DNA of 34,276 nucleotides from Bacillota bacterium. GTDB taxonomy: Bacteria > Bacillota > Clostridia > Saccharofermentanales > Fastidiosipilaceae. Position numbers and translations under genes: made by a program. Below are positions 16,476-23,732 of the stretch, piece by piece. The notes below the pieces were generated by a model. The model searched no databases and was not told the origin of the DNA. It worked only from the letters and a program-made list of their open reading frames with translations. The stretch lies in contig JASGUW010000237.1 of assembly GCA_030055235.1 (NCBI GenBank), positions 1 to 34,276 on the forward strand, given 5' to 3'. How positions within the stretch are numbered: the stretch's first letter is position 1; the number at the start of each line of letters is the position of its first letter.

Positions 16476-17425
16476 TGAACTACGGCAGACTGCTGGAGGG
16501 CCGCCGGGCGGTCATCACCTCCGGGGCGCATGGGATGGGCTTTGCCATAGCAAAGATGTTTGCAAAGCACGGGGCCAGGGTGGCCATCTGCGGCCGCAGC
16601 CCCACGGGCGTCGAATCCGCGACGCTGCTGCAGGGCTTCTGCCCCGAATGCTTTTTCTTCCAGTGTGACGTCACGCACCGCGACGAGCTGGACGCCTTCT
16701 GTGACGCGGTGCTCGAACATTTCGGCTATGTTGACATTATCGTCAACAACGTCGGCATCAATGTCCGTGAACTGACCTATGAGGTGACGGATGAGGCGAT
16801 GGAGGCGGTCTTTACGACCAACCTGAAGAGCATCGTCCATCTGAACCGCCGCCTGCTGCCGGTCCTGATCGAGAAGGGACTGCCGGGATCGGTGATCCAC
16901 ATCTCCTCCGTCCACGGTCATGCGACGATGATGGCGATGGGCTCCTATGCGGCGTCGAAGGGCGCGATCGAGGCCTTTTCGCGGGCCATGGCGGTCGAGC
17001 TCGGACCCTACGGGATCCGCTCGAACGTGGTGGCGCCGGGCGGTGTCTTCACGATGCCGGCCTACAACCGCATCCTGACCTGGATGACCGAACATCCCGG
17101 ACAGTCCTATCGCGACGAGATCATCGCCAAGATTCCTCTGGATCCCCTGATCGGGGACGCGGCGCTCACCGACGGCCGGGCGGAGGACATCGCCCACGCC
17201 TGCCTCTACTTCGCCTCTGACATGAGCGCCTATGTGAGCGGCACGGTGCTGATGCAGGACGGCGGCGCGGGCAATCAGGCGCACCGCGCGCGGGAGTATC
17301 CCGTGCCCGACTACTTCGAGGACCTCAAGCGCGAATACCTGATGGCGATGCCCTATCCCGAGCCCGGCGACACCGCTTTGCGCAACACCAGCGGGCAGGT
17401 GGATCTGCACAAAGGAGAGAGCTAG
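16475..17425 (+). CDS. SDR-family oxidoreductase
   Basis: This protein of 316 residues starts at ATG 16475, which shares a base with the upstream TGA and has GGAGGG eight bases before it. The Rossmann motif is the variant TSGAHGMG (15-22) instead of TGGxxGIG. The NNVG motif (91-94), N116, S145, Y158 and K162 (SYAASKG) form an intact SDR active site. The C-terminal 50 residues after the DGG motif extend beyond the core. It is paralogous to the preceding gene, and tight coupling suggests a hetero-oligomer. It probably oxidises or reduces a sugar-derived hydroxyl or keto group with NAD(P). Confidence 0.87.
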   Translation: MNYGRLLEGRRAVITSGAHGMGFAIAKMFAKHGARVAICGRSPTGVESATLLQGFCPECFFFQCDVTHRDELDAFCDAVLEHFGYVDIIVNNVGINVRELTYEVTDEAMEAVFTTNLKSIVHLNRRLLPVLIEKGLPGSVIHISSVHGHATMMAMGSYAASKGAIEAFSRAMAVELGPYGIRSNVVAPGGVFTMPAYNRILTWMTEHPGQSYRDEIIAKIPLDPLIGDAALTDGRAEDIAHACLYFASDMSAYVSGTVLMQDGGAGNQAHRAREYPVPDYFEDLKREYLMAMPYPEPGDTALRNTSGQVDLHKGES

Positions 17426-17426
17426 C

Positions 17427-18311
17427 ATGAAGATCTATTCCGTGGCCTGGGGCTGGACCCCGGTCCCCGAAGACATGCCGCAGGGCGACAGCCTGCTGCA
17501 AATTGCCGACCAGGTCGCCGCTCTGGGCTTTGACGGCATCGACTATCTTTCGACCTTCGAGTCGCTCGACAGCTACTTCACGGCCGGGCGCTGCCGCCGG
17601 ATCCGTGAGCACTGCGCCGGGCTGGGGCTTGATATCGGGGGCTTCGTCTTCCAGAGCAGCAACTGGAACAACCCCGATCCTGCGGTGACAAGTGAGCAGC
17701 TTAGGTTTTTTGCGAAGTGCGCCCTGGCGGCCGTGGAGCTTGGCGCCGGCACCATCTCCTGCATCATTCCGGGGCCCTTCGGGGCCCGCGGGACCCGGGC
17801 GGGGGCTTCGCCTTCCGAACCGCGCAGCCTGAAACTGCCGGCTGACTACAGCTGGCAGCAGGACTGGGACCGCTTTGTCGGTTCTCTGACGCAGGCTGTA
17901 GACATCGCCGCGGATCACGGACTCCGGGTCGCCCTGGAGTGCTTCCCGGGCTCGCTCTGCTCGACCCCGCACGCCATGCTCCAGGTGCTGCGGGATGTCG
18001 GCCGGCCGAACTTCGGCATCCAGCTCGACACCGCCCACCTGATGAACCAGCATATCGACGTCGAAACGGCCGTCTACATGCTGGGCGGAAAGAACATCCT
18101 GAACGTCCATCTGAAGGATTCGGACGGCCTGACGCGCGGTAACCTGCCGCCGGGCAGCGGCCTGATTGACTATGTGGCCTTCCTGGCGGCGCTTAAGAAT
18201 GTCGGCTATGAGGGCACGGCTTCGATCGAGGTCGAGTTCACCGATAATCCGCGCCGCTACATGAAGCAGGGACTGGGCCACATCCGCCAGATTCTGGACG
18301 GGACGCTTTAG
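17427..18311 (+). CDS. Sugar phosphate isomerase/epimerase-like TIM barrel
   Basis: This protein of 294 residues belongs to the xylose isomerase-like (AP endonuclease 2) TIM-barrel family. The likely divalent-metal and catalytic residues are E171 (VALECFPG), D201 and H204 (IQLDTAHL), H228 (NVHLKDSD) and E268 or E270 (SIEVEF) on successive strands. It would isomerise or epimerise a keto or aldo sugar or sugar acid. AAAGGAGAG precedes the ATG at seven bases, and the gene begins one base after the upstream stop. A low-complexity loop GARGTRAGASPSEP (119-132) is inserted after strand four, in keeping with repeat growth elsewhere in this locus. Confidence 0.85.
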   Translation: MKIYSVAWGWTPVPEDMPQGDSLLQIADQVAALGFDGIDYLSTFESLDSYFTAGRCRRIREHCAGLGLDIGGFVFQSSNWNNPDPAVTSEQLRFFAKCALAAVELGAGTISCIIPGPFGARGTRAGASPSEPRSLKLPADYSWQQDWDRFVGSLTQAVDIAADHGLRVALECFPGSLCSTPHAMLQVLRDVGRPNFGIQLDTAHLMNQHIDVETAVYMLGGKNILNVHLKDSDGLTRGNLPPGSGLIDYVAFLAALKNVGYEGTASIEVEFTDNPRRYMKQGLGHIRQILDGTL

Positions 18312-18324
18312 GGAGGTTTTGCTT

Positions 18325-20409
18325 ATGCGGCGGGAGGCTACGGCCCGGGTCCGGGCGCTGCGCCAGGCGGCGCTCGAGGCCGCTGTGCCTGGCCTGCAAA
18401 GTGCCGAGGGGCGGCTCCACTGGCTGCGCGGCTGGGCCGAGGCGGCGGGGCTGCCGTCGCACATCGAGCGGCGGGCGGCGGCCCGGGCGGCCCAGCTCGG
18501 TGCGGCGACGCCGGTGATCTGGGACGGCGAGCTCATCGTCGGCAAGCCCTGCTACCGTGAGCTGACGGCGGCGGAGGCGGCCGAGCTTGGGGAGCTGGAG
18601 CTGACGGCGCCGCCCAGGCCCGGCGGCCAGGACAGCCACATGGCGATCGACTATGAGAAGCTGCTCAGGCTGGGGCTCGGCGGCATCCGGGCGGAGGTCG
18701 CGGAGCGGCTTGAGACGGCGACGGGGGAGAACCGCGATTTCTACCGCGCCTGTTTGATTGCCCTTGACGGCCTTGGCGCCATGGCGGCGAACTATGCCGC
18801 GGCAGCCGGTCGGGAGACCGGGCTTTGCAAAGATCCCGAACGTGCCCGTGAACTGGCTGAGATCGCGGCGCGGCTCGAGCGGGTGCCGGAGGGGCCGGCC
18901 CGGAATTTCCGTGATGCCCTGCAGGCCGTGCATTTTGTCACCTGGGCCCTTGAGGGGCTCTATCAGCTGGGGCGGCCGGACCGCTACCTGATTGCTTTCT
19001 ACCGGGCCGATGTCGCGGCGGGGCTGTTGACCGAGGAGGAGGCGCTCGAATGGCTCGACTGCCTGGCGATCCTCTACAACTGCTATGTGCCGCGTGGACT
19101 GGCGGCGGGCTGGATGGTCGGGGGCCGGGATGCTGACGGGCACGATGTCTCGAACGAGCTGACGCGGCTCTGTCTGGAGAGCATCGGCCACGTGCGCATG
19201 ATCTATCCGGGTATCGGTTTTTGCGTGCATCCGGGTACGCCGCCGGAGCTTATGGACCTGGCACTGGAGCAGCTGGCCGCGGGCTCGTCGCACCCGGCGC
19301 TGTTTAACGATGTCGTCATCACCGACGGGCTGCGGGCGCTGGGGCTGGGGCCGGAGGAGGCCTGCCACTACATCCACAGTACCTGTGTCGAGATCACGCC
19401 GGCGACGTCGTCGGCCGTCTGGGTTGCAAGTCCCTACCACAACCTGCCGCAGCTGCTGTTGGACCTGATTGAGGCGGGGGAGGAGCCTGCGTGTTTTGCC
19501 GCGCTGAAGGCGGGGGTCAGGGAGCGGTTGCGGGAGGTGGTGCGTGCCGAGGCCTGTGAGCAGAACCGCATCCAGCGGCTGCGCCGTGAGCTGAGCGGGG
19601 ATCCGCTGGTGTCCTGCTTCGTGAACGACTGCCTGGAGCGGGGGCTCGATGTCGACTGGGGTGGGGCGCGCTACAACTGGATCATGCCGTCCTTTGTGGG
19701 GCTGGCGAACCTGGCCGATTCGCTGGTGGCCGTGGAGCGGCTCGTCTACCGCGAGGGGCGGCTGACGCTGGCCGAACTGCGGGAGATTCTGGCGGCGGAT
19801 TTCGCGGGCCACGAGCGCCTGCGTCAGGAGATCGTGAACCGCTTCCCCAAGTACGGCAATGACGATGATGAGGTTGATGCTCTGGTGTGCGAGATCACGG
19901 AGTGGATCGTGGCTGCCGTCGGCGAGCATGAAACCGCGCGCGGCGATCGCTTCGTGCCGAGCCTTTTCTGCTGGATCATGCATGAGCAGCTGGGCAGCGT
20001 GACCGGCGCGACACCCGACGGCCGGGTGGCGGGCTTCCCTCTCGGCGACGGCTCGGGGCCGGCCCAGGGCCGCGAGCGGCTGGGGCCGACGGCGTCGCTT
20101 TTGTCGTCAACCAAGTGGGAGCACCGGCCCTTTATCGGCGGGGTGGCGGTGAATCTGAAGTTTGATCCGGACCTGGCGGGACCCGGGGCGTTTGCGGCGC
20201 TGCGGGCGCTCGCCGTGACCTATCTCGAGCGCGGCGGCTTCGAGCTGCAGATCAATGTCGTCGACCGGGCGACGCTGCTCGAGGCACAGCGGCATCCGGA
20301 GCGCCACCGCGACCTCGTTGTGCGCGTGGGCGGCTACAGCGACTACTTCGTCCACCTCTCGCCGGCGATGCAGGCCGAGGTCATCGCGCGTACGGGGCAC
20401 CGACTCTGA
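18325..20409 (+). CDS. Glycyl radical enzyme of the PFL/dehydratase-lyase superfamily
   Basis: This protein of 694 residues starts at ATG 18325, with GGAGG eight bases upstream (a TTG two codons earlier is less likely). The radical site is G670 in VVRVGGYSDYFVHLSP, 25 residues from the C-terminus, as usual for the superfamily. The thiyl cysteine is C354 in HSTCVEITP. Glu two residues after it (C-V-E) is shared with glycyl radical eliminases such as choline lyase and diol dehydratases, whereas pyruvate formate-lyase has C-C. I therefore expect radical dehydration or C-N/C-S cleavage rather than acyl transfer. At 694 residues it is shorter than the usual 780-850, mainly at the N-terminus. The substrate is unknown. 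The enzyme is oxygen-sensitive and needs the activase encoded next. Confidence 0.9.
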   Translation: MRREATARVRALRQAALEAAVPGLQSAEGRLHWLRGWAEAAGLPSHIERRAAARAAQLGAATPVIWDGELIVGKPCYRELTAAEAAELGELELTAPPRPGGQDSHMAIDYEKLLRLGLGGIRAEVAERLETATGENRDFYRACLIALDGLGAMAANYAAAAGRETGLCKDPERARELAEIAARLERVPEGPARNFRDALQAVHFVTWALEGLYQLGRPDRYLIAFYRADVAAGLLTEEEALEWLDCLAILYNCYVPRGLAAGWMVGGRDADGHDVSNELTRLCLESIGHVRMIYPGIGFCVHPGTPPELMDLALEQLAAGSSHPALFNDVVITDGLRALGLGPEEACHYIHSTCVEITPATSSAVWVASPYHNLPQLLLDLIEAGEEPACFAALKAGVRERLREVVRAEACEQNRIQRLRRELSGDPLVSCFVNDCLERGLDVDWGGARYNWIMPSFVGLANLADSLVAVERLVYREGRLTLAELREILAADFAGHERLRQEIVNRFPKYGNDDDEVDALVCEITEWIVAAVGEHETARGDRFVPSLFCWIMHEQLGSVTGATPDGRVAGFPLGDGSGPAQGRERLGPTASLLSSTKWEHRPFIGGVAVNLKFDPDLAGPGAFAALRALAVTYLERGGFELQINVVDRATLLEAQRHPERHRDLVVRVGGYSDYFVHLSPAMQAEVIARTGHRL

Positions 20410-20414
20410 GCGCT

Positions 20415-21395
20415 GTGGGTACCTTGGGCGCGCAGAGCACTCAGAACGCTCAGAGCTCTCAGAGCGTGGCTGCCGGGCTGCGGGGGCGCATCTTCGCGGT
20501 GCAGCGCTTCAGCACCGATGACGGGCCGGGTATCCGCACGACCGTGTTTTTTCAGGGCTGTCCCCTGCGCTGTTACTGGTGCCACAATCCGGAGTCGCTG
20601 GGGGGCGGGCCGCGGCTGCAGTGGTTTCGGAGTTTGTGTGTGGGCTGCGGCGCCTGCGTCGCCGTCTGCCCATCGGGGGCGCTGGCGGGGGCGTCGCCGG
20701 CGCACGGGATCCGGCGGGAGCTTTGCGTTGCTTGTGGAGCCTGCGTGGCGGCCTGCATGGCCGGGGCGTTGGCGCTTCCCGGTGAGTGGCGTGAGGTCGG
20801 GGAACTGCTCGATCTGGTCGAACGGGACCTCTCCTTTTATGAGCGCTCGGGCGGCGGGGTGACGCTGTCGGGCGGGGAGCCGCTGCTGCAGGCGGATTTT
20901 GCTGCTGCTTTGCTGGAGGGTTGCCGGGCGCGGGGGCTCGGGACGGCGGTGGAGACAGCGGGCGCGGTGCCCTGGGCAGCATTTGAGCGCTTGCTGGAGC
21001 TCGTTGATCTCTGGCTCTTTGATCTGAAGCTGATGGATCCCGGGCGGCACCGGGAGGCGACCGGGCGCGACAATGCTGAGATCCACGCGAATCTCGAGCG
21101 GCTCGCGCCTCTTGCGCGGGCACTGCGGGTGCGGGTGCCGCTGCTGCCGGGTCTCAACGATACGGAGGCTGAGCGCGAAGCGATGGCGGCGTTCGTCGCG
21201 GGACTTGGACGGCCAGCGGGTGCTTCTGCGATTGAGGTACAGCCGATGCCCTATCACGAGCTCGGGGCGGGGAAGTACGAGAGTCTGGGGCTGGAGTACA
21301 AGGGTCGCGGCCTACGGGTGCCGACGGCGGCGGAGGTGGAGGCCTTCGCGGCGGCGTTCAGGCGGCGCGGGATCTGGGTGCTGCTGGAGAGCTGA
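20415..21395 (+). CDS. Glycyl radical enzyme activating enzyme (radical SAM)
   Basis: This protein has 326 residues. It installs the glycyl radical on the upstream enzyme using SAM. The radical-SAM cluster is C49-x3-C53-x2-C56 (GCPLRCYWCHNPES), and SGGEP lies at 152-156. Two ferredoxin-like [4Fe-4S] motifs are inserted, C75/C78/C81/C85 and C104/C107/C110/C114. This layout is normal for activases of the eliminase-type glycyl radical enzymes and differs from the PFL activase, which lacks the inserts. The start is uncertain: GTG 20415 (used here) or GTG 20466, neither with a clear ribosome site, so coupling to the upstream gene is likely. The first 17 residues come largely from a 9-bp repeat at 20431-20466 and may be dispensable or untranslated. 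Confidence 0.9.
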   Translation: MGTLGAQSTQNAQSSQSVAAGLRGRIFAVQRFSTDDGPGIRTTVFFQGCPLRCYWCHNPESLGGGPRLQWFRSLCVGCGACVAVCPSGALAGASPAHGIRRELCVACGACVAACMAGALALPGEWREVGELLDLVERDLSFYERSGGGVTLSGGEPLLQADFAAALLEGCRARGLGTAVETAGAVPWAAFERLLELVDLWLFDLKLMDPGRHREATGRDNAEIHANLERLAPLARALRVRVPLLPGLNDTEAEREAMAAFVAGLGRPAGASAIEVQPMPYHELGAGKYESLGLEYKGRGLRVPTAAEVEAFAAAFRRRGIWVLLES

Positions 21396-21455
21396 ATGTC
21401 GTGCCGGAGTGGCAGCGGCAATATGATTGCACTTTCCGTTTGCTGCCTGTGTGGC

Positions 21456-21593
21456 TGTGCAAAATTTCAACCTTTCGACATGTGGCGTGCATAAATATTC
21501 ATTTAATCGCATATTACAGTTAGTTCATGCAGTAGTAAGAATAATTATGCGGCAAAAGGTCTCAAAAACTGCGAAAGGTTGAAATTTTGCACA
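21456..21593. repeat. Solitary 138-bp family A MITE-like element
   Basis: Terminal inverted repeats are TGTGCAAAATTTCAACC at 21456 onward and its mirror GGTTGAAATTTTGCACA ending at 21593. Total length is 138 bp, exactly that of the copy at 10167-10304. The interior shares the AT-rich GCATAAATATT and GCATAT words with that copy. It lies 60 bp after the activase stop, so it bounds the 3' end of the operon as family A and B copies bound its 5' side. Confidence 0.8.
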
Positions 21594-21699
21594 CCGGCCG
21601 ATGCAGAATATCCTCTTTCTGTGCTGCCAGAGCTGCTGTAGCCTGATGGACAGAGCGCGGCGGGACTTTCCGGATTCGTTCAGAGGGGGATAGCCGATA

Positions 21700-22065
21700 A
21701 TCGGGGTTTGTGTCCGGTTTCGCTGGCACAAACGGTCTTTTTTGGCCAGCTGTGGACAAGTTTTTCGTTCCTGCCCCGATTCCGGGGCACCAGCGCAATT
21801 TTTGTCCACCCTTGGCCAGAAATCGGGGTTTGTGCCCAGGTTTCAGGGCACAAACGACCTTTTTTGGCCAGCCCTGGACAATTTTTTCGTTCCTGCCCCG
21901 ATTTCGGGGCACCAGCGCATTTTTTGTCCACCCTTGGCCAGAAATCGGGGTTTGTGCCCGGGTTCGGGGGCACAAACGGCCTTTTTTGGCCAGCCCTGGC
22001 CAATTTTCGCTCCTGCCCCTGTTTCGGAGCACAAGTGGCACTTTTTGATCAGCAGCGCTGTTTGC
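21700..22065. repeat. Three tandem 122-bp palindrome-rich repeats (family C)
   Basis: Copies begin at 21700, 21822 and 21944 (ATCGGGGTTTGTG), a strict 122-bp period. Each contains the hairpin GTTTGTG...CACAAAC with a 14-nt loop, a second hairpin TGCCCC/GGGGCA, and a longer pairing of TTGTCC..TGGCCA with TGGCCA..TGGACAA. The third copy is partly degraded, and weaker echoes (CGCTCCTG..CTGTTTCGG) continue at about 22080 and 22267. Open frames across it in several frames only translate the repeat. I do not consider them genes. Confidence 0.9.
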
Positions 22066-23096
22066 TCCTTATCATTTTTCCGCTCTTGTCCCGCTTCCGT
22101 GTAATCACACAAGAGAGTCCACTCCTTTGCGGGCATCAGAGCATGTGCCGCCCGTACGATTTGTTTTCTATCCATTCTTTTGTCGCCGCTTCGCGATAGA
22201 GAAAGGAAAGAGAAAGCGGCGATCGAGACGGTCTGTTGAAGGCAATGAGAGTGGACATCATCTACGCTCCTGTCCTGTTTCGGGAAGTAACGTAATCTTG
22301 ACTCCAGCTTCTGGACATATTCTCTGCGTTTACCCGCTCGCGGGGTCATTACGGACTTTTCACGCCCTGTCCAATTCTTCGTTATTCAGAACGGGCCAAC
22401 AGAGAATTCCAGCACCTTTACGTAAGCGACAGCTTTACATTGTGAAGCGTGTAAGAACAAATCGCTTAGTGCATTAGAAGCCCATGAATAGCGCCTTTTA
22501 CAATTTGCCAGCACTTCAGCGAATCAAGGTTCTTTGAGACGGAAAACGCCATGTTTGCAACAGTTTCAGAGTGCTAAAGGAGAAATATTACGATGCGGGC
22601 GGCCCGAAGTCGTCCGTCTCTTCTTTTTTCTATTAATCTCGCCCGTGCTGCAAAGCCCGGAACAGGCGATTTGTTTGCCTTTTCCTTTTGACTGAAGGCA
22701 ATCGTGAGAATGGACTTTTTCCTGTCTTTTGTTTGTGAAATCGCCTTTGTCATGGATCGCTTCCGTCACATGCATGCAAAATGAAAAATGAATGAAGTGG
22801 CGGGCGGCAATGGCCACGGCAGAGTGTCCAGATCGAATTTCCTGCAAGCATGAAGAGACTCTGTGCAGCATCCTGTACGATCGATGTCGGCAGGCGCTGT
22901 GAGTAGGTATTTTATGAACGGGCGATGGTTTGCTGCTTGAAAATCGGCTTTTACAGCTTTTGCGTATATGAAGTCGTTTTTGCTCATGACCTTTTATACG
23001 AACTTATGCAGCCCTGATTCCAGCACTGCTGTAGTCCAGGGCGGCGCATAGTCATCGTTTGGCTGAAGTGTACAAGCTTCTCTCAGATGGTAAATC
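22066..23096. other. Long gene-free region
   Basis: About 1 kb has no supported gene on either strand. Fading echoes of family C occur to about 22290. The phrase CTG(TT)GAAGGCAAT...GAGA(G/A)TGGAC appears at about 22230 and again near 22692, so an older duplication may be present. I see no tRNA or rRNA and no recognisable riboswitch. Confidence 0.5.
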
Positions 23097-23127
23097 GTCC
23101 AGTCCCGCTAATCGAGCGGGACTGGAC
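23097..23127 (-). terminator. Perfect 13-bp hairpin containing the luxS stop codon
   Basis: GTCCAGTCCCGCT (23097-23109) and AGCGGGACTGGAC (23115-23127) pair perfectly around a five-base loop. On the minus strand the luxS TAG (23110-23108) lies at the loop/stem boundary, so the last luxS codons form one arm. No T-run follows on the minus strand, so intrinsic termination would be atypical. An mRNA 3'-end protection hairpin is an alternative. Confidence 0.6.
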
Positions 23128-23578
23128 GCCGCTCGAAGGCATCGGAGCTGATGCCCTGCTCGAGTACCCGGCGGGCGATGTCCTGGGCGGCGGCCAGGTC
23201 GTGGTCACGGTAGTTGCCACATTCGGTGGCAGTGGTGGCGGGGATGCGGTCGACGGAGCTGAGGCTTCGCAGAGATCGTCCCAGCGCTCTGGCAACTTCA
23301 GCGGTTGTTGCAGTGCCCCAGAGGATGAGATAGAAACCCGTGCGGCAGCCCATAGGGGAGAGGTCGATGACGCCGTCCAGTTCCGCGCGCAGGGCTATGG
23401 CGAGGAGGTGCTCCAGCGTGTGGAGGGCGGCGGTCGTGAGCGGGGGCGTGTTGGGCTGGATGAGGCGAATGTCGTACTTGGTGATGGTGGCGCCGCCGCG
23501 GGTTTCGGTCATGGCTGTTCGGACATAGGGGGCCTGAACGGTTGTGTGATCCAGCTGGAAACTCTCTACGCTGTGCAT
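23108..23578 (-). CDS. luxS: S-ribosylhomocysteine lyase LuxS
   Basis: This protein of 156 residues cleaves S-ribosylhomocysteine to homocysteine and the AI-2 precursor DPD in the activated methyl cycle. The metal site is complete: HTLEH gives H53 and H57, with E56 as catalytic base, and C120 (ATECGNYRDH) is the third ligand. The second catalytic cysteine is C78 in SPMGCRTGFYL. VESFQLDHTTVQAPYVR and EQGISSDAFERR are LuxS signatures. The ATG at 23578 has AAGGAG on the minus strand; a longer frame upstream lacks support. It is divergent from the MFS gene, with 154 bp between the starts. Its 3' end overlaps a perfect hairpin. No pfs/mtn gene is nearby. Confidence 0.96.
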   Translation of the reverse strand: MHSVESFQLDHTTVQAPYVRTAMTETRGGATITKYDIRLIQPNTPPLTTAALHTLEHLLAIALRAELDGVIDLSPMGCRTGFYLILWGTATTAEVARALGRSLRSLSSVDRIPATTATECGNYRDHDLAAAQDIARRVLEQGISSDAFERRPVPLD

Positions 23579-23732
23579 GGGGTTCTCCTTGTTTCGGGAA
23601 TCTGTGCTGTTTTGTATCTTAGCATCGCTGCTGATCGTCTTTTTATGTATTTTGTTTAAAATAGGAGAGGGCCTGTGGCACCTGAGCACAGTCAGTGCAT
23701 GTTTCGGATTTTCTTTTGAACGAGGTCAAGGT

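Noticed and set aside
18238-19983. 581-codon open frame on the minus strand
   Set aside because: It is the antisense of the glycyl radical enzyme; composition is Arg/Pro/Gln-rich and without domains.
21562-22349. Open frames with FVPGFGGTN / PFLASPGQFF-type repeats
   Set aside because: They arise from the 122-bp palindromic repeat in all frames and both strands; no unique protein sequence or ribosome site.
23577-23732. 52-codon N-terminal extension of the MFS transporter
   Set aside because: It would overlap the luxS start and has no ribosome site; ATG 23733 has GAGGT at good distance and begins a normal MFS N-terminus.
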